DNA from: Coraliomargarita_B sp036735565 | GTDB lineage: Bacteria > Verrucomicrobiota > Verrucomicrobiia > Opitutales > Coraliomargaritaceae | DNA length: 20,173 bases | Direction of reading: 5' to 3' | Assembly (NCBI GenBank): GCA_036735565.1 | Contig: DAINOC010000047.1 | Coordinates: forward strand, 1 to 20,173 | Part shown: in pieces, positions 1 to 7,716 of the stretch | Numbering within the stretch: position 1 is the first letter of the stretch | Layout: every line of letters starts with the position of its first letter | The notes under the pieces: generated by a model | Told to the model about the DNA's origin: nothing | Database searches by the model: none | Seen by the model: only the letters and a program-made list of their open reading frames with translations | Program-made: the position numbers and the translations under genes

Positions 1-971
1 CCTCGGCTCCGGCCAAGGAAATGCTGCCCGGCTATAAGGAAGTGAGCCCGATGGTTTTCAGCGGTATTTATCCGATTGATACCAACGACTATAACAAGCT
101 GAAGACGAGCATGGGCAAGCTGCGACTCAATGACGCCGCCTTCGTTTACCAATCCGAAAACTCCGTTGCTCTGGGCTTCGGTTTCCGCTGCGGCTTTCTC
201 GGTCTCCTGCACATGGAGATCATCCAGGAGCGCATCCGCCGGGAATATGATCTCGATGTGATTTCCACCTATCCCAGCGTCGTTTACAACGTCACCAAAA
301 CAGATGGCTCGGAAATCGAAGTGCACAATCCGGTCCATTTGCCGGACCCGGCGGAGATCCATTCGATCCACGAACCCATGATCAAAGCCTCGATCCACCT
401 GCCAAGCACCTCCATCGGGGATTGTCTGGCTCTGGTCTCGGAGAAGCGCGGCTTCTGCGAGCATACCGAGACCATCGACGCATCCCGCGTCATGCTGGTC
501 TGCCGCCTGCCGCTCAACGAAATCCTCGTCGACTTCAATGATCGGCTGAAGAGCCTTACCCATGGTTATGGCTCCATGGACTATGAGATGGACGGCTATG
601 AGGAGGCCAAGCTCTGCCGCCTCGACATCCTGGTCAACGGTGAGTCCGTCGATGCCTTTTCATCGATTGTCCACCGGGACAAAGCAGAGGGAAGGGGACG
701 CGCCCTCTGCTCCCGATTGAAGGAGATCCTGCCCCGCCAGATGTTTAAAATCGCGGTGCAGGCGGCTATCGGCGGTCAAGTGGTGGCCCGCGAGACGATC
801 AGCGCCTACCGCAAGGACGTCACCGCGAAGTGCTACGGTGGCGACATTTCACGAAAACGGAAATTGCTGGAGAAGCAAAAAGAGGGTAAGAAGCGCATGA
901 AAAACATCGGCAGCGTTTCCATCCCACAGGATGCCTTTATCAAGATATTGAAAACCTCCGACAACGCCTAA
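1..971 (+). CDS. lepA: Elongation factor 4 (LepA/EF4), C-terminal part; 5' end lies outside the window
   Basis: This is the C-terminal half of the ribosomal back-translocase GTPase LepA, which acts on stalled or mis-translocated ribosomes. The frame is open from base 3, before the first ATG at 21, and reads SAPAKEMLPGYKEV, so the true start is upstream. About 323 residues remain of a protein that is usually near 600. The GTPase domain is missing. What remains includes the family stretch ALGFGFRCGFLGLLHMEI, the segment with LPLNEILVDFNDRLKSLTHGYGSMDY, and the LepA-specific C-terminal domain ending in KRKLLEKQKEGKKRMK and SVSIPQDAFIKIL. The stop is TAA at 969-971. lepB follows on the same strand after 18 bases, the classic lepA-lepB order seen in many bacteria, so the two are probably co-transcribed. 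I see nothing broken in the visible part. Confidence 0.97.
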   Translation, partial: SAPAKEMLPGYKEVSPMVFSGIYPIDTNDYNKLKTSMGKLRLNDAAFVYQSENSVALGFGFRCGFLGLLHMEIIQERIRREYDLDVISTYPSVVYNVTKTDGSEIEVHNPVHLPDPAEIHSIHEPMIKASIHLPSTSIGDCLALVSEKRGFCEHTETIDASRVMLVCRLPLNEILVDFNDRLKSLTHGYGSMDYEMDGYEEAKLCRLDILVNGESVDAFSSIVHRDKAEGRGRALCSRLKEILPRQMFKIAVQAAIGGQVVARETISAYRKDVTAKCYGGDISRKRKLLEKQKEGKKRMKNIGSVSIPQDAFIKILKTSDNA

Positions 972-989
972 ACACCGACTCCGCTCTGC

Positions 990-2204
990 ATGAAAAAACT
1001 GAAAAAACAGGCACTGGCACTTCTTCAGTCGGCCAACAAAGTCTATCACTATCGGCGCGACCAGATTTCCGAGTCCCAGCTTGCAGAGTTGACCGAGTCG
1101 GTCGAAGACCTGCAGAACCTGGTAAAATCCGTTGATGACGCAAACAAACTGGAGGCTTCCATGGATCGGTTGGACGCGCTTCTGCGCAAGATCGGCGGTC
1201 AAGTCTATCCCAAAACCTTTTGGAACGAGAACATTGAGGTCGTCCTCGTTGCAGCCATCATCGTGATCGGAATCCGAACCTTCTTTTTTCAACCCTTTAT
1301 CATCCCAACAAATTCGATGTATCCTACCTACAGTGGGATGAATTCTCATATTTATGAGGCGGGAGAGGGCACGCCGAATGTTCTGGAAAAGGCCTTTCGC
1401 TTCCTGACGCTGGGCGCCCGGCACAAGGCTCTGGTAGCGGAAACCAGTGGGCAGGTGCAGATTCCCTTTCGCGGCTTCCTGGAAAATGGTGCACCGGTGT
1501 TCCATGTAGAGCCGGTCAAAGGCCGACGCTTTTTCGTGCTCCCGGCACTGCGGGCCCGCTATACCATCCTGGTTGATGATGTGGCTCACCACATCACGGT
1601 TCCGGCCGATTTTGATATGAATGCCGCGCTGGCCCGTTCCTTCGACTTAAGCGGCGCAACGGCCCGGCGCATCGCCAACAATGACCGCTTCGGACTGTTG
1701 CAGCTAAACCGGCGGGTTGAGGCTGGTGAGGATCTCCTGCGCTTTGACATCACCCTTGGCGATGCGCTCTTCGTCGATCGGCTGACTTATCACTTCAGAA
1801 AACCCAAGGCCGGTGAGCCCTTTGTGTTTCGCACCGACGCAATCATGGACGCGCTCGGCGAGGACGATCCCAAATACTACATCAAACGCATCGGTGGTGC
1901 CGGCGGAGAGATCCTGGAGATCCGCGACGGTGCCTTGCTTGTAAACGGCACGCCGCGAAATGAAGTCGCGGCCTTCGAACGCAACGCCGCACGTGAGGGC
2001 GAATACGGAGGTTATCTCAACGTTCAACTGCTCGACGAAGGCAAGCAGATGATCGTTCCGGAGAAAAGCTATGTTGCGCTCGGCGATAATTCCGGCAACA
2101 GCCTCGATAGCCGCTATTGGGGATTTGTCCCGGAGCGATCTGTTATCGGCAAGGCTTTCTTTATCTATTATCCGTTCACCAAGCGTTGGGGGCCTGCGGA
2201 ATAA
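990..2204 (+). CDS. lepB: Signal peptidase I with a large insertion
   Basis: This is a membrane-anchored serine protease that removes signal peptides from exported proteins. At 404 residues it is long for the family. Residues 1-75 are charged and probably coiled-coil (KKLKKQALALLQSANKVYHY... to about 70). One transmembrane segment follows at about 82-98. Box B is IIPTNSMYPT, with the presumed nucleophile Ser109. Box C is GDALFVDRLTYHFRKP at about 257-272. Box D is YYIKRIGGAGGE, with the presumed general base Lys299. Box E is ALGDNSGNSLDSRYWG at about 363-378. Between boxes B and C lie some 140 extra residues (about 115-255), much more than in E. coli. All catalytic motifs are intact, so the enzyme should be active. 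It sits 18 bases after lepA. The ATG start has no clear ribosome-binding site, but the coiled-coil reading begins there. Confidence 0.95.
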   Translation: MKKLKKQALALLQSANKVYHYRRDQISESQLAELTESVEDLQNLVKSVDDANKLEASMDRLDALLRKIGGQVYPKTFWNENIEVVLVAAIIVIGIRTFFFQPFIIPTNSMYPTYSGMNSHIYEAGEGTPNVLEKAFRFLTLGARHKALVAETSGQVQIPFRGFLENGAPVFHVEPVKGRRFFVLPALRARYTILVDDVAHHITVPADFDMNAALARSFDLSGATARRIANNDRFGLLQLNRRVEAGEDLLRFDITLGDALFVDRLTYHFRKPKAGEPFVFRTDAIMDALGEDDPKYYIKRIGGAGGEILEIRDGALLVNGTPRNEVAAFERNAAREGEYGGYLNVQLLDEGKQMIVPEKSYVALGDNSGNSLDSRYWGFVPERSVIGKAFFIYYPFTKRWGPAE

Positions 2205-2486
2205 TACGAATCGCTATCCTTAAGATGATCCATCCAATCCTGAAGAACGGTAGCGGCTTGCGTCTTTCTAGATCTTTCGGTGATGCGCCACGCAAGGCGT
2301 TGGGATCAGAGCTTTCGTATCCCTCTAAGCAACAGATGTTTTACGCACAATATATATTATGTCTAATTTAAATTTGGACCGATTCGAGAGTATCATCCTC
2401 CCTCTTGTGTGCTGCTTACCATCGGCCATTCGATTTCAGGGAATCTTCGACTGAGCTCGGCCGACGCATCTTCTCACCTTCGACAC
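2205..2486. other. Intergenic leader between lepB and malQ
   Basis: About 280 bases hold no convincing gene. An open frame that runs in from lepB is out of frame with it and codes for nothing recognisable. An AT-rich patch at about 2350-2377 (TATATATTAT followed by AATTTAAATTT) stands out from the GC-rich surroundings and could hold the -10 region for malQ. I see no good -35 partner, so I do not call a promoter. Confidence 0.35.
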
Positions 2487-4025
2487 ATGCCAAAAAAGCT
2501 ACAGAGCCCACCACTTTATAATTGGCTAAGCCGCCGAAATGCCGGCCTCCTCCTGCACCTGAGTTCGTTGCCCTCTGCAACGGGAATCGGGAACCTGGGC
2601 GACAACAGTCGCTCGCTGGTTGATTTCCTTTCTGATGCGGGCCTGGAGATTTGGCAGATGTGTCCTTTGGGGCCGACTGGCTACGGTGACTCTCCCTACC
2701 AGTCCTTTTCGGCATTTGCCGGAAATCCCTATTTCATCGACTTTGAGCCGCTGGTTGCTGCCGGTTTGCTGGAGCCCTCAGAGCTCGCTCCCCTGAGTGT
2801 CCTACCGCAGGGCCGGGTCGATTACGGTGCCCTCTATGCGCGGTTTTGGCCGATTCTTGCCAAGGCCTTCGAGCGCTTCCAGGTATCCGGTGCCGACACG
2901 GTGGCAAACTACGGCAGCCTCCGCGCCTTTCACCGCGAACAGAGTTTTTGGCTGGATGATTATGCCCGTTTCATGGCCTTAAAGGCCAAACATGGCGGAC
3001 GCTGCTGGCTCGACTGGCCCGCTGAGGACCGCGATGCCGATCAGGCAAGCGCCCAGCGCTTGCCCAAGGCCTTGCAGGCCGCCAGTGCAGCCCAAGTATT
3101 TTACCAGTATCTGTTCTACGGTCAATTGGCGGAGCTGCGCTCTTATGCCGCCGATAAAGGCGTCCAAATCATGGGAGACATCCCCATCTTCGTGGCGCTG
3201 GACAGTGCCGACACCTGGGCCAACCAGCAGCTCTTCCAGTTAGAGGCGGACGGTCGCCCCAAGGCGGTGGCCGGCGTGCCGCCCGACTATTTCTCGGCGG
3301 ATGGTCAGCTCTGGGGCAACCCCCTGTTCGATTGGCAGGCTCATCGCGAATCGGGTTTCGAGTGGTGGCTTCAACGAATTCGCAGCACCCTCGATTTTTA
3401 CGACATCGTGCGGATCGACCACTTTCGCGGCTTTGAGGCCTACTGGTCGGTTCCCGCTGGAGCGCGCACCGCAAAAAAAGGCCGGTGGGTAAAGGCTCCC
3501 GGCCTGGAGTTATTTACTGCGGTTCACCGTGCCCTGCCCCACGCCCGAATCGTGGCCGAGGATCTGGGCGTCATTACGGACAAGGTTCGCGCCCTGCTCT
3601 CGCAGACCGGCCTTCCCGGTATGGCCGTTCTGCAATTTGCCTTCAGCGGCGAAGCGGACAACGGCTACCTGCCGCACCGGGTCGGAGAAAACACCCTGAT
3701 CTACAGCGGCACCCACGACAACGACACCACGCGTGGCTGGTATGAGGCGCTCTCTGAGCCGGAAAAAGACATTGTTCGCACCTATCTGGGCGTATCCGGA
3801 GAAACGATCGCCTGGGATCTCGTCCGCGCCGCTTTCGAATCGGCAGCGAATCTCGCAATCGTGCCGCTGCAGGATCTCATGGACCTCGATAGCGGTGGCC
3901 GCTTCAACCGCCCCGGCAGCTCACAGGGCAACTGGCAATGGCGCTATCGTCCCGACCAACTCGAAACGCTGCGCGCGGAGAAGCTGGCGGCTTTGAAAAA
4001 GCTGATTATCGACTGCGGCCGCTAG
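2487..4025 (+). CDS. malQ: 4-alpha-glucanotransferase (amylomaltase, GH77)
   Basis: This cytoplasmic enzyme transfers alpha-1,4-glucan segments between maltodextrins and acts in glycogen or maltodextrin turnover. From the ATG at 2487 it has 512 residues, the usual family size. The N-terminal RRNAGLLLHLSSLPS and GIGNLGD motif starts about 18 residues in. The three GH77 catalytic acids are present: Asp311 in VRIDHFRG (nucleophile), Glu358 in RIVAEDLGVI (acid/base) and Asp411 in GTHDNDTTRGW. The C-terminal LGLPM-like section reads IVPLQDLMDLDSGGRFNRPG and is complete. The frame is also open back to a GTG at 2409, which would add 26 residues with no family similarity, so I prefer 2487. No Shine-Dalgarno supports either start. 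The gene stands alone on its strand and is followed by structured intergenic DNA. Confidence 0.95.
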   Translation: MPKKLQSPPLYNWLSRRNAGLLLHLSSLPSATGIGNLGDNSRSLVDFLSDAGLEIWQMCPLGPTGYGDSPYQSFSAFAGNPYFIDFEPLVAAGLLEPSELAPLSVLPQGRVDYGALYARFWPILAKAFERFQVSGADTVANYGSLRAFHREQSFWLDDYARFMALKAKHGGRCWLDWPAEDRDADQASAQRLPKALQAASAAQVFYQYLFYGQLAELRSYAADKGVQIMGDIPIFVALDSADTWANQQLFQLEADGRPKAVAGVPPDYFSADGQLWGNPLFDWQAHRESGFEWWLQRIRSTLDFYDIVRIDHFRGFEAYWSVPAGARTAKKGRWVKAPGLELFTAVHRALPHARIVAEDLGVITDKVRALLSQTGLPGMAVLQFAFSGEADNGYLPHRVGENTLIYSGTHDNDTTRGWYEALSEPEKDIVRTYLGVSGETIAWDLVRAAFESAANLAIVPLQDLMDLDSGGRFNRPGSSQGNWQWRYRPDQLETLRAEKLAALKKLIIDCGR

Positions 4026-4265
4026 TGCCTTGTATCACAAAAGTCCGGCGTTGATAAGGCGCCAACAACGTTTGAGAACATGACTTTTGCGGAAAAATCG
4101 ACGGCACAAACGTCGAACGTCCAACATCGAACTTTGAATTCCTGCGGCTCATCGGTCTCTCTGGGTCATTCGATGTTCATTTTTCAACGTTCAGAGACGG
4201 TCGGTTGAATCCGAATATGTGTAACGCTATTTTCCGCTAGGTGGAAGTGCGTGCGTCAGGCAGCC
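4026..4265. repeat. Intergenic region with two nested inverted repeats
   Basis: This 240-base gap between convergent malQ and rsfS contains no gene. It holds two inverted repeats. The first has 8-bp perfect arms CAAAAGTC (4038-4045) and GACTTTTG (4082-4089), with a smaller CGTTG/CAACG pair nested inside (4049-4053 and 4066-4070). The second has imperfect arms at 4115-4131 and 4169-4192, which share GAACGT and AACATCGAA in opposite orientation. Neither has the short loop plus T-run of an ordinary terminator. They could be a dispersed intergenic repeat or a structured 3' end. This is a direct reading of the bases; the function is unknown. Confidence 0.6.
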
Positions 4266-4655
4266 CTACCCGTCGATCAAGTCGCTGAATTGCCCGTTGA
4301 GGGATGGTGCATCCTTCCAGAGCCGGTCGAGCGCGTAGAAATCCCGCTTTTCCGTGGTCTGCAGGTGGATCATAAAGTCAAAGGCATCGACCACCATCCA
4401 TCCGCTTCCCGTTTCGCGGTCCTGACCGATCAATTGCACGCCGGCGCTCTTGAGGGCCTGATCGAGCGCACCTTTAATGGCCTTAACATGCGGATCGGAA
4501 GTGCCGGAAACGAGGACCAATACATCGGTGATCGAGGATTTGCCCCGCACGTCGAGGACGGCGACACGCTCGCCTTTTTTGTCGCTGATCGCAGTGAGCG
4601 CGCAGCGGATCTCGTTAAGAGTTGTTTCAGAAATAGGTTCGTTGATGGCAGGCAT
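4266..4655 (-). CDS. rsfS: Ribosomal silencing factor RsfS (YbeB/iojap family)
   Basis: This 129-residue protein is of typical family size. RsfS binds ribosomal protein uL14 and blocks subunit joining, lowering translation in poor growth conditions. The family pattern is clear: an N-terminal helical part, then DVRGKSSITDVLVLVSGTSDPHVKAI at about 36-60, and the C-terminal signature SGWMVVDAFDFMIHL followed by RDFYALDRLW at about 83-112. The ATG at 4655 follows the nadD stop after only 5 bases. nadD-rsfS is a very common pair in bacteria, which supports both calls and co-transcription. No Shine-Dalgarno is visible before this start, so translation may be coupled to nadD. Confidence 0.96.
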   Translation of the reverse strand: MPAINEPISETTLNEIRCALTAISDKKGERVAVLDVRGKSSITDVLVLVSGTSDPHVKAIKGALDQALKSAGVQLIGQDRETGSGWMVVDAFDFMIHLQTTEKRDFYALDRLWKDAPSLNGQFSDLIDG

Positions 4656-4660
4656 TGGTT

Positions 4661-5305
4661 TTAGGATTTCGAGGAATACAGACGATGCTGCAAAATGAAA
4701 GCCTCAACTTCCGCAGGCACAAGACCGGACAAAGGAAGCCCCTCGCGGCAGCGGCGTCGCACCTCTGTTGAACTGTGGGGCATGACAGGGAGCTCCAGCC
4801 ACCGATACGATAGACCGGGCACGACGGGAGTCTTGTCGGGGAAATCCGGGCGTCCAACGACGAGAAAAGTCACCATGGCCTTGAGCTGCTCGATCGCGTG
4901 CCAGCGATCAAGCTGCACGAACTGATCGGCCCCTAGGACCCAGAAAAGCTCAATGTCCGGAAACATTTCACGGTAGCTAGTCACCGTATCCACCGTATAA
5001 CTACGGCCACCCCGCCGGATTTCCAGATCATCGATCAGGCAATTGGAAAAACCAAGCAGCGCACGCTCCAGCATGGCGATGCGATCCGCATCGCACGCAG
5101 CCGGTTCGCCGTCTTTGAGCGGCGAATGCGCAGCCGGGATAAAGCAGAGTTCGGCGTCCGGAAGTTCGCCCAGGACCCGCCGGGCGATGGCCAAGTGGGC
5201 ATTGTGGACCGGATCAAAGCCCCCCCCGTAAAGCACCAGCTGCGGTCCCCTCGGTGTTATGCCGGGTTTTGCCTTCGGTATTGCCTGTTTTTGAATGTCC
5301 GTCAT
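4661..5305 (-). CDS. nadD: Nicotinate-nucleotide adenylyltransferase
   Basis: NadD joins nicotinate mononucleotide and ATP to make deamido-NAD, the penultimate step of NAD synthesis. The protein has 214 residues. The nucleotidyltransferase motif is GGGFDPVHNAHLAIA at about 27-41, with the two ATP-binding histidines in HNAH. Further motifs are YTVDTV (about 103-108), LGADQFVQLDRW (about 124-135) and the C-terminal HSSTEVRRR (about 177-185), matching the family's SSTxIR. The frame is open for another 91 residues upstream, but that extension lies antisense to the exoD-like gene and has no family similarity. The ATG at 5305 is preceded by GAGG five bases away, the best ribosome-binding site in the neighbourhood, and this decides the start. 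It is divergent from the exoD-like gene with only 36 bases between start codons. Confidence 0.95.
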   Translation of the reverse strand: MTDIQKQAIPKAKPGITPRGPQLVLYGGGFDPVHNAHLAIARRVLGELPDAELCFIPAAHSPLKDGEPAACDADRIAMLERALLGFSNCLIDDLEIRRGGRSYTVDTVTSYREMFPDIELFWVLGADQFVQLDRWHAIEQLKAMVTFLVVGRPDFPDKTPVVPGLSYRWLELPVMPHSSTEVRRRCREGLPLSGLVPAEVEAFILQHRLYSSKS

Positions 5306-5341
5306 CTCTGCCTCACACCATAAAAGCCTTTCACGAAACAA

Positions 5342-6007
5342 ATGCAAAGCCAGACCAAAGAACCGACCGCCGCCCCCCTTCCCCTTGGCGAGGTGATGCG
5401 GAGTTTGCTCAACACCAGAGACCCCGCGGGCACCTCCATCGGTTCCATCGTCGAAGCCGTCGGCGAAAAGGGCTTCGGGCTCCTGCTTTTGGTGCTGGCC
5501 TTGCCCAGCGCCCTCCCCGTGCCCGCTCCGGGCTACAGCACGCCTTTTGGCCTCGTTATTGCGCTGCTGGCCCTGCAAATGATGGTCGGCCGCACGACCA
5601 TCTGGCTGCCGGTGCGGCTACGGAGCTTTCGGATCCAGCCGAGGATCGCCGAAAAAATGCTGGGGGCCGCTGCCCGCTTCCTGGGTTGGATCGAGCGCTG
5701 GATTCGGCCGCGCCAGCGGTGGCTCGGGTCACGGGCGGGGCTTGCCGCGCTGTCCACCGTTGTGCTGATCATGGCCTGCCTCATGGTCCTTCCCATCCCC
5801 TTGACCAATACCTTTCCGGCGATGGTTATCTTTATGCTGGGCGTGGGTTTGGCTGAGGAAGATGGGCTGTTGGCCCTCTTTGCGTTTGCCGTGGGCTGTC
5901 TCGCCGTCCTGCTCTATGCGGGTGTCGTTTACATCCTCATCACTCAGGGGCCGGAAGCGATTGAGGCTGCCAAAGAGTGGCTGAAGCAACAGATCGGGCT
6001 TGGCTAG
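5342..6007 (+). CDS. ExoD-family exopolysaccharide synthesis membrane protein
   Basis: This is a 221-residue integral membrane protein of the ExoD family, named for a Sinorhizobium meliloti gene needed for exopolysaccharide production and alkali tolerance; its biochemical role is unknown. The N-terminal 45 residues are soluble and include TSIGSIVEAVGEKGFGLLLLVLALPSALPVP, the family signature. Hydrophobic segments run at about 45-63, 70-85, 135-160 and 160-205. The sequence TPFGLVIALLALQMMVGRTTIWLP is also typical. The start ATG lies 36 bases from the divergent nadD start. The stop codon overlaps that of murJ in a shared CTAG at 6004-6007. The family assignment is firm, but any link to polysaccharide here is inference, since no glycosyltransferase genes flank it. 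Confidence 0.88.
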   Translation: MQSQTKEPTAAPLPLGEVMRSLLNTRDPAGTSIGSIVEAVGEKGFGLLLLVLALPSALPVPAPGYSTPFGLVIALLALQMMVGRTTIWLPVRLRSFRIQPRIAEKMLGAAARFLGWIERWIRPRQRWLGSRAGLAALSTVVLIMACLMVLPIPLTNTFPAMVIFMLGVGLAEEDGLLALFAFAVGCLAVLLYAGVVYILITQGPEAIEAAKEWLKQQIGLG

Positions 6008-7566
6008 GCTGCTGTTTTTTTCGGCTTCAAGCGCTTCATCGCAAGCTGTTTCAATGTTTCCATATCCCTGTAGCCCAGCAGACCGAGCAGTCCAAAATAG
6101 AGGCCAATCGCGAGAGGGATGGTGACCAGAAGCCGTAAGCCATCCGCCAGTTTTGAGGGAAACAAGCCCGAGGGAAAGACCATCGACCCGAGCCCACAGG
6201 CCAGCCCCATGAGTAAGGAGGCCATGGCGATTTTAAGAATCTCGGACCCGACGGAAGCATCGGGATCGGCGCTCCGGCACCGGTGGACGGCCCGCCATAA
6301 CAAAGCTGACTGCAGGGCCGCCGAAAGCACGTTGGCCAGTGCCAGACCGGAGGCCCCGATAAACTGCATTAAAAACAGACTGAGCCCCGCGTTCGTAACC
6401 AGGCAAATCAGGGCGATCCGCACGGGTGTGACCATGTCCTGATTGGCATGCAGCCCCCGCGAGGCAAAGGTGGCCACCGAATAGAGCGGCAGTCCGAGCG
6501 CATAGATGATCAGCAGCGGTTGCGTCGAGGCCACATCCGAGGCACCGAAGGCCCCCCACTCGAAGAGCAGTTGTAGAATGGGTCCCGACAACACCGCGAG
6601 CCCTACTCCGGCCGGTATGGTAATGGCCAGAATGAGCCGGAGCCCTTCATCAAAGCTACGCTGGAAACCCGCTGCGTCCTGCTCGCCGGCCAGTCTCGAC
6701 ATCAGCGGAAAATAAACCGTCACCACTGCGATGGTGAAGATGCCCAGAGGCAGTTCCATCAATCGGCTCGACAGGTAGAGCAGGGAGACGGATGCCTCGT
6801 CCAGGGAAAATGCCAGCAGCCGCGATACCAGAATATTGACCTGCAGGATCGCCGCACCCAGCAGCCCGGGAAGAAACAACTGCCACAGGCGGCTGATCGC
6901 CGGAGAAGAGCCCCTTACCCATTGCGGCCGCCAGCCCTGCCGGATGAAATCCGCCCCCGGGAGCAGCATTTGCAGGCACCCACCCACCAGCACCCCGGCG
7001 CAGAGCCAATAGACGATTCCACGCTCCGCCGAATCGAAAAGAAGCGCGGCACCCATCGCCGCGATCATCGCCAGATTCAAAAGCACAGGGGTGGACGCCG
7101 CCACCGCAAAACGACCGAGACACTGCAGGCCACCAGACAGGATGGCGGCCAGGCAGATGAAAATCATGTAGGGCAATAGAATAATCGACAGCTCCGCCCC
7201 GATTTGGGCACGCTCCGGCAGCCAATCGAGACGCGCGAGAAGGGCTAACAGCAGCATCCCCAAGCCCACGATTACGGCGAGCATCAGGCAGAGCCGAAGG
7301 AGCACCTGGTTAAAAAAGCGAAAAGCCGGGACCCTCCCCTCATCGGAGTAGACTCGCGAAAAAACCGGCACCAGCGCAGAAGTGAGCGCCCCCTCCCCTA
7401 GAAGGCGCCGGAAAAGATTCGGCACAGTAAATGCAACGAGGAAGGCCGAGTTCCAGATACCGGCCCCCAACAGAGCAAACATGAGGATGTCCCTCAGGAG
7501 CCCAAGCACCCGGGAGCCCGCCGTAAAGAAGCTTACGATCCCAATATTCCGTAAATTACGCTGCAT
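6004..7566 (-). CDS. murJ: Lipid II flippase MurJ (MviN family)
   Basis: MurJ flips the peptidoglycan precursor lipid II across the cytoplasmic membrane. The 520-residue protein is about the usual length and hydrophobic throughout, consistent with the family's 14 transmembrane helices. The N-terminal region carries the diagnostic pattern GSRVLGLLRDILMFALLGAG, then FLVAFTVPNLFRRLLGEGALTSALVPVF at about 43-70. A loop and helix at about 268-300 reads LYLSSRLMELPLGIFTIAVVTVYFPLMS, also typical. The C-terminus ends in a lysine-rich tail, MKRLKPKKTAA. The start is the ATG at 7566, with a long divergent gap to pta. Its stop overlaps the exoD-like stop by 4 bases on the opposite strand. Confidence 0.96.
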   Translation of the reverse strand: MQRNLRNIGIVSFFTAGSRVLGLLRDILMFALLGAGIWNSAFLVAFTVPNLFRRLLGEGALTSALVPVFSRVYSDEGRVPAFRFFNQVLLRLCLMLAVIVGLGMLLLALLARLDWLPERAQIGAELSIILLPYMIFICLAAILSGGLQCLGRFAVAASTPVLLNLAMIAAMGAALLFDSAERGIVYWLCAGVLVGGCLQMLLPGADFIRQGWRPQWVRGSSPAISRLWQLFLPGLLGAAILQVNILVSRLLAFSLDEASVSLLYLSSRLMELPLGIFTIAVVTVYFPLMSRLAGEQDAAGFQRSFDEGLRLILAITIPAGVGLAVLSGPILQLLFEWGAFGASDVASTQPLLIIYALGLPLYSVATFASRGLHANQDMVTPVRIALICLVTNAGLSLFLMQFIGASGLALANVLSAALQSALLWRAVHRCRSADPDASVGSEILKIAMASLLMGLACGLGSMVFPSGLFPSKLADGLRLLVTIPLAIGLYFGLLGLLGYRDMETLKQLAMKRLKPKKTAA

Positions 7567-7618
7567 CGCTCATTTCCAACCGCAAAAGACAAACGGCCGC
7601 CGGGGAAACTTTGGCAAT

Positions 7619-7648
7619 TGTATATTTCGCGCTCTTTGCTTGTCTCAA
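7619..7648 (-). promoter_or_regulatory. Candidate sigma-70-type promoter for murJ
   Basis: Read on the minus strand, TTGAGA (7648-7643) is followed after 18 bases by TATACA (7624-7619). These match the consensus hexamers at five and four of six positions. It points at murJ, whose start is 53 bases further on. It lies in the 150-base gap between divergent murJ and pta. I see no equally good promoter toward pta. The call is by eye only. Confidence 0.33.
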
Positions 7649-7716
7649 GCTTCCGTTTCAACAAGAAAGCAAGGTTTCCTTCATACTACCGATGATTCAA
7701 TAGCCCAGTTTTACCC

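Noticed and set aside
849..1592. A 247-codon minus-strand frame
   Set aside because: It is antisense to the end of lepA and the first half of lepB, and no family pattern is visible.
5306..5578. A 91-residue N-terminal extension of NadD
   Set aside because: It overlaps the exoD-like gene in antisense and lacks similarity. The internal ATG at 5305 has a good GAGG and matches the family start.
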